Shown here: piece by piece, positions 13,433-26,200 of the stretch | Layout: each line of letters starts with the position of its first letter | Position numbering within the stretch: position 1 is the stretch's first letter | Origin: Branchiostoma floridae | Taxonomy: Eukaryota > Chordata > Leptocardii > Amphioxiformes > Branchiostomatidae | Direction: 5' to 3' | Length of the DNA: 64,000 bases | NCBI RefSeq assembly: GCF_000003815.2 | Contig: NC_049982.1 | Span: forward strand, 12,606,043-12,670,042 | Position numbers and translations under genes: made by a program | The notes under the pieces: model-generated | Told to the model about the DNA's origin: nothing | Database searches by the model: none | Seen by the model: the letters and a program-made list of their open reading frames with translations, nothing else

Positions 13433-16400
13433 CATGTAGAATCAATTTCATTTGTTGATCAACACTGGTATTTTGCGTCCAGCCCGCGCATTAACGGCGA
13501 TAGATGCACTACAATATGATGTCTCCTTCATATCTGTGCTGAACGGATAATTTGTTTTAGTGGCTTACAATAATCCATACACAGTCTTTCCCTCTGACAA
13601 GGTCAGCAGTTACAAAGTTTAGTACCTTTAAATTAACGGCCATAAAATGTAGTAAAAAGTTTATCAAATATCTTCAGCTAATGGCACTCTTTGTTACCTC
13701 CTCAATAGCACTTTTGTAAATTTATTCCAAAGAGGATAACTCGACATAGGAATAATGGATTTTCATGGTTTTTGGTATGTACATGTAGGTAGCTTAGACC
13801 AAAATGTACAAAATGAAATGCAAATGATGCAAGTTGGAGGAACATTTGCATCATTAATGAGGATATTCTATCATAGCCGTTTTTGTCATAATCCATGGAA
13901 AAATGAGAAAACTGCTTAGTGATTTCTTTTTGGAATTTTATGCTTATGACATGTGTAAGTTAGTCAATGATGAACATCACCGTGCATGGATTATGTAAAT
14001 GTCCAAGTCAATTGCATACAATCTACAAAAGCGCTAGATATTTCATGGAGGTATGAGCTCGCCGACCTCTAGTTAAACTTAAAGCGTACATACACTTGGT
14101 CATGGTTTATACGATCATGAGTGACATTGTTCATGTTATCTTCCCGTTTATCACTTCCTAACTTCTTTCTGCCTTCTTCGTCCTCTTCCTCATTTTACTG
14201 TCCACTGTTCTCTTTCCTCTCTTTTCTCTTTCGAATTGATACGAGTTTCTTCTTCCTTACCGCTTACATTTCCTTCTCATTGTAAAGCAATTAACCCCAT
14301 CACTCTACACTTTATCAAATTCATGCACTCGGCCTTGTTATCAAAATATAATAAAACAGGGGCACTTTATTGCGCTACCGATTGATGTAGTAATCATGAT
14401 ATAATCTTCTATATCCACAGAAAACCGCCAGTATTACAGGAGATGCCGGTGGAAGACATGGATCGAAGTCTGTGTCTGGGATTGTGTCCCGAGGCCGCGA
14501 CATTGTAGCCATCCGCGGAACAACCCACTTAAAAACGGGAATAGATAGCTGTGGCAGGGAACATTGACATGTGTGGTTATGGCCGCCGGGATGGCATCAG
14601 TGCGCCTAGTCCCATCAACACCAGTACAATGGAACTCGTGCGGTGACAAATTTGTGTCAACACAGCCAGGGAATGGCAGGACTAACACCACGACTGGGAT
14701 AGATATAACAGCGGATAAGGATAAGAAAGATGACGACTTGAGGACACCTCATTTTAGTGCTTCACTTATATGTAAAAGATATATCAAGTTTCACAGGAAA
14801 AAGAAACGAAACTACCAGATTGATGAACGACCATGAAACGGTTGAGTGGTTTTGAGTTTAACAGGGTTATATGATATAATATTATGTTATATATATACGG
14901 CGAAAGTTCAATTATTTGCCTTTTGATATCTTATTGAAAATTATAACCGATATATACACACTGAGTGAAAATGGCGTCGGCCAAGTTATCTTGTTCTTTA
15001 CAACATGTCCATATTTAATTTAGTATTTTCTGCTACAATTATTCCGCCCGGTACTTAATCTGCCTGCCCAATGTCTGAAACTTTTGTCGCCACGACTCAT
15101 AAACCCTGATCCCTGCCCGCAGGTACACACGTCAATCACGAAAACGCTGCGTGCTGATTGGTCGATATGCAGTAAAACGCCAGAGGGCGGACCTTTGGGT
15201 TATGAGGTCTCATCATGGGACATGGCCTGATACTACATATAATGAGTAGCTAATGTGGGCATATATCAGGAGACAAGGTGAAGGATATACTGGCATACAT
15301 GCCTACTCCACGTACACATGCACCCTCAACGCTTCTAACGATTAAGCCTCACATTTTGTGAGATGTCAAAAGCAACTGTCAGCAAAGTTTATGGATCTAC
15401 ATTCATGATCTCACCGCCCTGTGGGCATCCTGTCATTATTACGACACAGTAAATCGTAGGTCGTTAAAACGCAGAAATGACTATTGACATAAGAATTGAA
15501 AATCAAAGTGAGGAACACTTTGTGCTGAGCACGCACATGCAGAAAAAGTCATTGCATTTAATGATCGTTAATATATCTTTAGATGGCTTTGCGAGTAATA
15601 CAAAGACTGGGACATGAATCATAACGTCATTAATATCAACCTCTCCTTTCTGTAGAGACCGTACTGAACTGCATGGAACAGATCTGGAGTAAGTACTATT
15701 GATTATTGCGTGCGGAGTGGAGATAACATCCAAACCGTCGTTGACCACGCACTTAACCGCGATGGCATCCACACGCACCCGTGGGCAGCACGCACGAACC
15801 GAAAAGTCGTACGTACTGATGCTATCAGCGATGTTCCAGTGATGACATGTTGACATTATCTGGACACGGGCTTTACCAACTGGGGAATGGGTGGATGATA
15901 CTGTCATAACCCGTGTAGTAGCTACAGTGAGACGGGTATAGATATGATGTTCCAATGTTATTATGGCTTTAGAAAAAGGGTCGGGCCGGGAAGGGGCATG
16001 AGGTCTATTTGCAACAGAAACAGTACTACACAAAAAGTTAACAGAAAAGAAAGCAGAAAGATAAAAGAAACGATTGCAAAAAAAACGTTGATCTCTGAGT
16101 TTGTACAAATATATATGCCCTCACATCTGACCCTGTGTCAATCTTAGTGACAGGTCCATCCTTAATGCAGGGGCTGGAGGAGGTGATCTCGGGTTAAGAC
16201 TGTTGAAGGCTAGGAGAGATAGAGTATCTGCCTAACGGTCCGACGAGTTCTGCCATAAAAAGAGACACTAAAAGTGCAGGATCCAACATCGAGATACGTC
16301 AGTATCAGTATCACTTTGCAGAATGAGCCAAAAGAGCCTTTATCAGTTCTCAAAGTTCTCAAAGTGTTATAGAGTAGAGTTGGTTTCAGCTGACCGCCGT

Positions 16401-16448
16401 CCAGCTGTTTAAAATTCAAACAAAAAGCAGCAATGAACGAAGCATTCT
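13433..16448. other. Gene-free sequence with POU octamer pair and pyrimidine tract
   Basis: An inverted pair of POU octamers (ATGCAAAT 13818-13825, ATTTGCAT 13844-13851) sits within AATGATGCAA/TTGCATCATT inverted arms. 14150-14285 is strongly pyrimidine-rich on the + strand. 14867-14898 is an AT-only stretch. The 201-codon minus frame at 15503-16108 has no recognisable domain and is treated as chance. Confidence 0.5.
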
Positions 16449-16479
16449 TGTATGTATGTATGTATGTATGCATGTATGT
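16449..16479. repeat. (ATGT)n microsatellite
   Basis: About eight TGTA units with one TGCA interruption. Confidence 0.95.
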
Positions 16480-16550
16480 CATAATAAATTTGTGTAGTGC
16501 AAAACGAGGTTCTAACTTTATTCTCCTTGGTCAGTTGTTAATACTTGTAC

Positions 16551-16990
16551 GCCCTGACTCCAAGGCTCGATCACCTCTCCCTTGCTGCACTTAATATCCC
16601 CTCCAAGACAAGGTTAGTCGGTGACGTACCGCCGAATTAATTGTAAATCCCTCCGCCCGGCGCTATTAAGGAACACGTTAGAGCCGGAGGCTCCACCTTG
16701 CTCGTTAGACAGGGGTCAGCGTGGTCGCGCGGCCGTCCCCGACAAGGCGCCACCACACACCGCCGCCAGCAGCATGCTTAATGGCTTGTCACTTATTAAG
16801 TCCTGATTGCAGCTCGCGTAAATCAGGCCCAAATTGACCCCCTCCATGCTCGACAGGGAAACTATCGACTTTTTGCTGATCCAGTAATATACGGAAAGGT
16901 TATATCGCCACACTCCAATTGTAGGGATTGTTTCTGCAGGGCTTGTAGGAAAATTTCGCTGGTGAATCTCTGGTACCGGTAACGTTACAG
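16551..16990. promoter_or_regulatory. Candidate regulatory block, GC-rich
   Basis: GC-rich sequence with TAAT words (GAATTAATTG, GCTATTAAGG, GCTTAATGG) lies between AT-rich flanks. It ends in overlapping palindromic words (GGTACCGGTAACGTTAC near 16974-16987). No exon or RNA gene recognised. Confidence 0.28.
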
Positions 16991-17098
16991 GGCGAGGCAG
17001 GAAACTTGGCGGGAATCGGACGACTGGAATCGATCGTACCCGTCAGGTGGTCTGGACGTACATGGATGTTAACATAAGGACAAGTTTTATGAACAGTG

Positions 17099-17126
17099 AA
17101 ACAAACAAACAAACAAACGAACAAAT
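17099..17126. repeat. (AAAC)n microsatellite
   Basis: Tandem ACAA units with a single G interruption, followed by an ATAGATAAATG tail. Confidence 0.93.
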
Positions 17127-20100
17127 AGATAAATGATTACTAATTACATATCTACTTACTTGTATCTGTACCAGTGAACGTCTCCGCTTCTGCTTGACAT
17201 GGCCTGCACCAAAGGCTGCGATTGATTCCCACCTGTGGCCCTAATTACATGCAACAAACAGAAGAAAACCATCACATGGTACTCGGATTACCTCTTAACT
17301 ACAGTTCCACGACCTCATACCTGTATGTTATCGGCTTGTCGGGAAATAAAATGAAGCATCTCAGCATTGCAGCAGAAACTGAATTACGCCGAATTTTACG
17401 GACAATTTCGACCTATTGGATAAAATCAATGATATAAATTATCAACAGATATGTAAAAAAACAGTGTTCGACGTCGTGGTCAATGGTAACATTGTACACG
17501 ACATGACACTATCAGAAGCAAGGCTATCCAAAGCAATGCTACCCTCCATCACCAACAACAGATTAAGTTTGGTATGTCGACAATGAGTTTAGCCAGTGCA
17601 GATTTCGCACGTGTAGTGTATCGTTTGGTACCACTGACTTGAAAGTACTGAAGTGATCATTAATTTGACACCTGCGCATGTCTCTACAAAGTTTGTGTCT
17701 TTTCCATAAACATAATCTCTGGTGTTTTTGCCCTTTGTCTATGTTGCATATAGTGACACAACGATGAGGCAAAATGTCTAAATATTTCACTTCAATGATC
17801 CTTTGTCATACAGTAAGTCACAGCATACATTTGTGCCCAGGTTTCACATGAGCTGACTATGACGGTGCAATGCTGACCTCTAGCGGGAAGAGCACGAACT
17901 GTGCATAGCGAACTGCGAACGATCACGTCATCTATTAAAGAACAGGCCGTTTTAATGTTTCCATAAAAAGTGAAATGTTGATTGAATAGTCGTTGGGTGT
18001 TAAAGCACTAACTAACAGACCATATGGTGACCATATGATAACGCTAGATATATGTTATCATAATCATATTCATGCTTTATCAAGTCGAAGCGCTTCCTTC
18101 GTTGTTTAACTGTTGCCAATGTTTAAAGTGTGGAAAGATACTTCGATCTGACGATACCATAAGAATCAAGTCTATGGATAGCATAGCTGCAAGGAATGGG
18201 ACCCAATGGTCTCATAGAAACGTGAACATTAATGTGGGTAATTGGCTCACACGTTATGTTACCTTCGCCAAGAAGATTATGTTTTCGGTAGCGTTTGTGT
18301 GTTTTGTGTGTTTGAGTAGAGTCTAGAAGACCAGCATGATTTTAAAACGGCAGGATGGATTGTATTAATATTCGGTATGTGAGTAGGTCTTGATAAGACT
18401 CGGAGACGAGTAGATTTTGGGTTCCCTAGCAGCTCGTTACAGTACTGCTTTGAAAACAATGAAAGATAAACAAAATGAAAAAGAATACATAATTTGCATA
18501 ATTATCAAGGAAATGCTATAATCTAGTTGTGGCAAATGACATGGATTTTTCATTGTGGCATTTAGAAGTTATCAACGGGTGAACATCATTAACATCCATT
18601 ATGCAAATCGAGGCCTTATTCATTATTTGTTTGTTTGTTTTGATCCTTATATGATAAGCATTCCCTTGTAATTGTATCGTATGTTTGTATGTCTTATTCT
18701 TAAGCGTGCAGAAGACACTGCAATGTATTTTAGTGTTTGTGGGTCGAACCAATTATAGTAATAAATTATCAGAAAATGTCATTATAGCCTTCTTTTAAAA
18801 GATAGAATGTGTACGACTGTACGTCTGTTATTTGGGTGGTGGAGATGATCAACTAATATAATTTATGTAAATGAGGACCTTACTTACACACATAATGACA
18901 GACACACATATTACATCAGCTAAAGGTTAAAAGTTTTAAAGCCATTTGGCGAAGGTGTGGGGTCGTGGAACTCTAGCTGTCTCCCCTTCCCCGGATCCCT
19001 GATCCATATTGACCAATCCACTTGTATGGACTGTCTTCGGATTTCCCTATTTCAAAGGAAACTGTTAAGACTTCAAGGTTACAACTGTCGCTAGATGATG
19101 AACGATGCTAGTTTTTTGTAATTAAAGCCGGGATGAAAACTTCCCTGCTGACTCCTCCTAACGGCTGTCGCGGGAACTGCTGTGGAGCCAGAATGGATGG
19201 TTTGCCCGGGTATGACTCCCACCGTGGTCGTACCATTCACAGCGGGCGTGCAGTCCGCACCTGATGCTCTGCAGCTTTGCGTTGCTCCGTGAAGAGTAAG
19301 GGGTAGGGATTGTCGTTGGCTTCTTTAGGAGAAGGCACGCCTAAACATAAACGTTACATGAACACTACTGCCCCCCTCCCCCTCATGGACTACTGCTTCA
19401 CTAGAGATCTTTGCATGCATGGTTAATGTTAGTGTAGCCTCAAAAGCAAAACTTAAGGATAACGTCTTTCAGGAATGGAAGGCATTTCATAAGATTCTAC
19501 TGACGGGCCTGTTTCCGAGGTCACCTTTCATGAACACCGGTCTATTACGCCAAGGTGCAATGTACGTCTGTTCCGCAAGAGAGCAGTGCTACATGGCCTT
19601 GGGGGCAGCTGGTGGTCGCCCCAACACATGTATTACCGCACATGCACAAATCAATCATATCAATTCTATAAAACGTATCAGTAAAATAATCTTCTCTATC
19701 AAAACAATATAAGTTTATCAAGACTATTGTAGCATTTCTAATTGGATATGCAAATGAGGCCCTCATATCCTTGAATTATGTCGAATGATATTCACCTGGT
19801 ATTAACTTCCAAACGCCTTACGTATGAGTGTTCCATCGTTTACCCTTATGTTGTTGTTGTTAATTGCGCTAATGATGTTTTCATTTGCATGGTTGATATC
19901 AATTGACATGCCTCTCTTGTTCTGCTACATATGTCACATGTTTGAAAGAACTATCATGCAACGCAGCGGATGAATGTAATGTTCTTATAAATTGAATATT
20001 GTGTACAATCTTATTATCTAAATCATCACTTAAGCTATCTACAAAAAAAGTCCGTCAACGCCCTTTTGGACTATTCCCCTTCAAATTCTCAGACAAAAGC

Positions 20101-20723
20101 GGCCCCTGCAGTTCCAAAGAATTCCTACATCACTTCATGAGTCCAAGAGCCATCTATCATTAAAAGTTGGTGACGATAACATGTACAGAACACGAAATAC
20201 CAAAACCGCTGTAGTACCATGGAAAACCACTGAGAAGCCCACATGCATAATCTTAATTATTTTTCCAATTGTCAAAACCTACTAACATTCACCTCTTCTC
20301 GAGTTATGCTGTTTACAAACAAACAAACAAACAAACAAACAAACAAGCAAGCAAGCAAACATGCACATTTACGTATATAAAAACAAGAACAACTAAAATT
20401 TAGACATTTAAAGCTCTAGATGCTCATACGGCTCTCCATCGCATGTTAAACAATGCACTTGCATGGGCCGCTTTGAAAGCACAACTGATTATGATTCAAG
20501 AAGAAATTTCTGATTGGAATGTGACGCACTTCTTTAAAACCGAGAGTTTTCAACTCCTAAACACTTGCGTTTTGTTTCTTTCTGCAACGGAATAGCAACA
20601 ACATGCAGAACTAGTATATTTGCAGAAGTGACCATGAATATACGACTTTGTCACAAATGCCAGGCTTATGTTGGTGTGAAACTGTTTCCACCATACAGAT
20701 ACGGTTCCTGACAGCATGGAGCG
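17127..20723. other. Gene-free sequence with recurring ATGCAAATGAGG-like word
   Basis: No exon recognised. Related words occur at 18601-18616 (ATGCAAATCGAGGCCT), 18865-18880 (ATGTAAATGAGGACCT) and 19748-19763 (ATGCAAATGAGGCCCT). Another octamer, ATTTGCAT, is at 19883-19890. Confidence 0.5.
20315..20360. repeat. (AAAC)n/(AAGC)n compound microsatellite
   Basis: About seven ACAA units run into three GCAA units. It is the longest simple repeat in the window. Confidence 0.95.
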
Positions 20724-20733
20724 TACTTCTCTT

Positions 20734-20852
20734 AGCCTGGTATCCAGCCGTATTATAGCTCCCGATCGCGAGTCTCTTCTGTCCTCTCTGAAAATAGTTT
20801 GCAGAGAGGACAGAAGAGACTTGGGAGCCATGATACGGCTGGATACCATACT
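20734..20852. mobile_element. Fold-back MITE-like element with about 11-bp target duplication
   Basis: Arms 20738-20790 and 20801-20848 are near-perfect reverse complements around a 10-base loop (AAAATAGTTT). They differ by two substitutions and a few extra bases in the left arm. The ends read AGCCTGGTATCCAGCC and, on the other strand, AGTATGGTATCCAGCC. TACTTCTCTT flanks the element at 20724-20733 and 20854-20863, the expected mark of an insertion. It is non-coding and non-autonomous. Short frames on both strands here are by-products of the palindrome. Confidence 0.75.
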
Positions 20853-20863
20853 TTACTTCTCTT

Positions 20864-23290
20864 CGACAGCCAGTCTAAACCCGTGTGCCAGTCCCAACTT
20901 TGTGCAGCCCTTTGTGCACGAGTGCGACATCAATAACCACAATATCTGATGACACAGCAGTTAATCTAGCATCCTCCCCTTGTAATTAGATTTAAATCTA
21001 TAATTCCAATTACATCCACATCGCCCTGACATATTAGGCAAGGCAATGAAACATCCCGGAAATACATCCGTTTCCGAAACACCAAATATATTAATCCCTG
21101 GAGGCGAGAGATTGTTAGAATAATCAGTTTGATGATAAGCTCAATATGTTTACTTGTCAGTGATAGTTCTGGCTCTTCGAGCTGCTGACAACGTTGTCGA
21201 TTTGGAGGGTGTGGCTTAATGGGAGAAGGTATTGAAATTGACGCCATGAATCACCCTCTCCTGTGAATTTCCAGGTAATTTCGCTTGCCGGAGATTGATA
21301 ACGGATGGCGGCGGGGACACAACTTTATTAGCTTAATAATGATAACAACTAGGGGTATGAATAATGGAACGGTCGACATGAATCAATGTGCACTATATTC
21401 TTGTCAGTGCGCCGGCGTTAGAACGTTTACGACTGGCCATTCCTACTCTTTTCCCGACCATGATACGTTTTTATGTCGTCACATCACGATTATATACCAA
21501 CTTTTGGAGGCCAAGTCTCGCGGGTTATCCAAACCTTTCTCTGTCGTATACGTATGTCACACAGGTTTATTTTCGTAGCCGAGTTCAATAACAAGGTGAC
21601 TAGTCATGCAAAACTTTGCCTCAAGTTATTGTTGTACACTTTCTAATGTGTAAGAACAATAAGGTATTCATACTTGGGTTGGATTACCCTACCCTACCAT
21701 ACCATACCGAAACTGCATGCTTTGGACCCCTTGTTGTTTGGGAACAAATGACAACCCTAGTTTCCGTGTTTGAAATATTCAGATCAAATTATCACGGCAC
21801 TTAAGTGGACCCGATTATAGATTACTTTAAGAACTTTGAAATGTACATTTGATAATGCCAATTACAAATATTTACGTGTACTACCATGTGTATTGTGAAG
21901 CTAACCTAATCGGTTGTGTTTATTTCCACGTGAAGGGGTAGGAAACGCAAGTATGCATGGCGATAAGAATCATGTTCAGTGTTTAGGAAGCCGTTACTTG
22001 GCGAGTTATGAAGCGCTGACCACGTAAACCCTGCATATTTACGTCTTCCACGGCACCATTTTGCTGGGAGCAGTGAAAGACAAACCGGCCCTAAGCCCCT
22101 TATCTGTCGGTAGAACACATTTCCAGTCGTCCGTCTGTAGTCTGCCCATTATCCCAATCTCCCATTATAGTCCACGCGTTATTTCTCCAGCCCTTATAAT
22201 CGCCATTTGCTCCCGGTGAGCACATATATCATCACTGTGTTTTCCTGCCAGTGTCTTTGCATTTTTCCATTCATATAGCAACGCAGCTGTGGTACCTAAC
22301 TGTATTTTTCGGAAACATAACCTATCACGGAGGCTTCCTCCTCTGAAATATATTGACCGTTCGAGCATATGAATGTCCGTTGTGGAAGGTTTAAGACATG
22401 TATGGATACAACTGCCCTAACTGTAATGCTAGCAATCTTATTCTTGACGGTATCAACATCGACCATATCAACATTCCATAACTGCCATGCTCATCAATGG
22501 GTGCAACTGAGTTGCTCATTCACGAATACTTTGTTAACTAACATTGGTGTGCTTGAAAGAGTGTGTCAGTTAAGATGAGTCGGACTGTCGGACACTTGTG
22601 TAAAGAGATGTTTTGCAATGGTTGTAACTGAGCTACTCTCTGCTAAGATGCTTTAAACTTTAGATTCATCGTCACCGCAGTATGATAGTCATTGCAATGA
22701 TCATCATTAGTGAAAAGTCATCTAAAACTTCACATCACTAATAATAATGTAGATTGATAGGACATGATGTTTCTGTATAGCCGGTATAACCACCCTTCAG
22801 CGTAACAAACCGGCTTCGCGGCGCGGCAGCAGCTGGTTATATCACACTGAAGTGTTCTTTTGAAACTATCCAGCGAAACTGCTTCCAATGGTGATAGCAA
22901 ATTTCTACTCTTCAAATATTTCTGGAAATACGAATTTTTGAACACATTAATCATGGTGGCAGGTGAAATTACAAAGAGGATTCTATTTGACCATACTACA
23001 CCGCACAATCGCGTAATTCCTGGAAAGTAATGGCGGCACAACATTGCCAAACTTTATCCTTGCCATCGGACTATTTTTTTTTCTGGAAAAGTCCAAGGCA
23101 CCTGGCACCGCAAGTGCACGAAATAACCTCCATTCTCGTGATGACCAACATGTAACAAGATTATCTGGAGCCAAATCAGGCGTCAACTCGGCGAAGACGG
23201 CGCCCATCCACTGAGACGGCTTCTTCGCCAAATAGTGATGACTGTGAGACGGTGTTCTCCCTCCCTCATTCATCACTGTCCAACTTCCTG
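20864..23290. other. Gene-free sequence
   Basis: Nothing supportable is seen. The ACCCTACCCTACCATACCATACC run near 21687-21709 is a short imperfect five-base tandem. Remaining frames are short and lack domains. Confidence 0.5.
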
Positions 23291-26200
23291 GTCCGCTGAA
23301 CCCCGGGCCCTACATGATGGATAACCCGCCTCTCCACACTAAATGGCACAGCCAAGGTGATTGACTAGATTCCGAAGCCGCCCGAGATAAATGAGATGGT
23401 GGTTGCAGATAAATCGGCTGCCGTAATCCGCAGGGCTTATTAACTGTCAGAGAAAGGTGAGTTTCTGGGCTGAGGAAGTCCCGGATGTTGTTGTGGCCGG
23501 TGAGGGAGTTGGGGAGGGGAGGTGTGGATGATGGATGACCGGTGTGTCTGACGGTTTAACTGCAGACCCCCGAGTCCTCATGTCCTACAGAACAGTTTAC
23601 TTGGGAAAGTGAGACAGAACTTTGAGAGTTTTTCGTCAGCAGAAATGAAAGTTTGGTCAAGGCAAGGGAGTGTGCCGGAGGTCTGGTGCTTGGACACGAC
23701 TTAAACTTGTTTCGTGAGCTTATGAATTATTCAAAACAAGAAAGCAACACTTGAAAATAAGTCAGAAGCAGCCATCGAAGGTTAATAATGATCAGGCAGA
23801 GATGTACCTGTGATCTTCAATCATTGATATTTTTCCAAGACTCAAAGCCATTTTTCTCTTGCCCAAACGTAGATTTTTTAAACACTCTGTGTCATTTTTG
23901 ATGGCAATTTTGACAGTCAATAACTTGATATTAAAAGGATCATCAACCCTTCCGTTCCCCAGAGCGAAGTTCCTCTGGTAACACGACTGACTCGTGTCGT
24001 AACATCAGCCCGACTATACTTCATCACACGACCTCAGAACTCCACCGCAATGGCAAATGTTTGCTTTCTCAATTGACTCTGCGATAGCTGCCGTTTAAAT
24101 TTAACGGCTTTTGGCATGCTCGCTGGCAGGCGCCCCGCGCAATCATTCCTTTATTGGCCCACAGACTGCCCGGATTTGTTCTGAATCTTCAATTTTCTCC
24201 CGCGCCCTCTGCGCATCGCCGACAAAAACCATAACTCAATCGGTCGAAATACCACTAAACGGCACTTAATATGTCACACCATGCCATAGGGATAATCCAA
24301 GGTATATTAAAACATAAATTTGGGCAATAATGTCACTAGAGGTTCATTTCATATCCGTGGTTATGGGTTTCCCTGGCACGAACTCGCGAGGTTGGTAAAT
24401 TTTGCGGGGCGAACCGATTAAAGCTCGCTGATTTTCAATGAGGGCGCTAATTTGTCAACGCAGGTCGGGATATAACCTTCTTATCCAATATGTTGTCTTT
24501 TTGCCGGGGGTTTCGACATTTTCTCAGATTGATGGGAGAGGAGGTTGTCTCGGGGTCATCGCCTGCTTTATTAGCTAGTGATTCCCTACAAAAACGAACA
24601 GCGGAGAGATAAATTACGCAGCAATGATGACTTGAAAAGGTCTCCCTCTCACCATTTAAGAGCCGAGATATAAATCTTCGGGGGCAACTCAATTAAACTC
24701 CAGCGGCACGTTCAATCAAAACTTGCCAAGAACTCCATGATGTGAGATAATAAAATCATGTCATTTCGCGTTTTTATCGGCAGAAGATAAATCTAATTTT
24801 TGCGACGCGCCACAATTAAAGTGGAGATGTTGTCCGTTATGAAAATGGAGGGAATTTGCGACCATGGCACCGCCCTCCACCCATTTCAATGCATATGTTT
24901 TCTGTGAAAGTACCGAAGTTTGATAGGAACTTGCACCTCAGATTAGGATCTTGTATGATTCTATTCTTATCGCAGTTGAAATAGGCATCTGATATTGTTC
25001 AAGTCAAGGTAAATGATTACTTACCACATTTAGCTGAGTCCTTGACAACAGTCGAATAAACAAAACATTCACACATAACACACAAACTATCCTGCATCCT
25101 TCAAGATATGGTGTAGGATGAATTCAATGTAAAAAGAAAACAAAGAGGAAACCGAATGCGCTGGTTCAACGATCAACCTGTAGGCTTCTCTACCAACAAG
25201 TATCTAAGAAAAAGCAACAAAGCCAGTTAAGTACAAGTATTAAGTTGGGCACGGGAATTGTCAGTTGGTTCGCAAGGTGCGTTAGTATATGCGTGTGAGT
25301 TGTATGGAACAGGGACAAGATGCCAGGTCTGATGAATAACATCGACTTAACTCCGTTTTTAGCTATATATTGGCGGCCATGGGCTGAAATGACCAAACAG
25401 GGTAATGTTACAGGTATGATGACGGTATACGCTTTTTTCTGGCCTTACTTCAGAGGCGCACAATCACAATCACCGGTGCTTTCCGTTCATCTGACACAAC
25501 ACGGGTGCTGTCCTTAGTGCTGAAGTACAGGCTGGAGTAGGTAAACAGATGGAAGAACTTGACGAACTTGCAACAAAGACCATCTAGGAGTTGCATGGAG
25601 GTTTCACCTTTCGAATTTCATACTTCTTTGGAAGGATATAGGCGGTAACAATAGCAATAAAAGCAGTAAGTATTTAGCTATAAGGCTGAAATAGTGTAAC
25701 AGTGTAAAACGTCATTGCTCCAGAGTTTGTCTCTCTACGAACTTCTATCTTCTTACCGCAAAGTTTCCTCAGCTGACTCGAGTGCGCGAAGTGGCATTGC
25801 AATAATCTGCACGCACAGATGAATACCTAGGACCTGTATCTAGAAAACACCTACAGTTCCTTCAGCTTGCATTAAAGTCTTGTCGCTCTCCTTCCCAGGG
25901 GAGCGTGGAAATCAAAGAGAAGTCTTTGTGGAAGTCTGCTCATCAAAGTCGATCGGTTCGCAGTCACTAGAGGAGAGGTAGGGGTCACGGGGTCCCCTCT
26001 ACTGGGACGCTGGTATAAGCCGGGAAAATTCTCTATCGGGCCGGGAGGATATTGGTTGTCGGATACCTGGGACGTGTTTTCTCCGCAAGCTGAGCGAGTT
26101 AATCGGAGATCATAACACCGTGTCGCCGGTGTCGTTATGGCCAACAAACTAATTATTATCAATATGATTTTCTTTAACTATGCTGGAGTCTGGCGGCATG

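Noticed and set aside
15178-15190. CTCF-like word CGCCAGAGGGCGG
   Set aside because: Only the core agrees with the vertebrate consensus, and a single short match cannot support an insulator call.
15503-16108. 201-codon minus-strand open frame
   Set aside because: No domain or family resemblance, and no splice context. Open frames of this length occur by chance in 64 kb of eukaryotic DNA.
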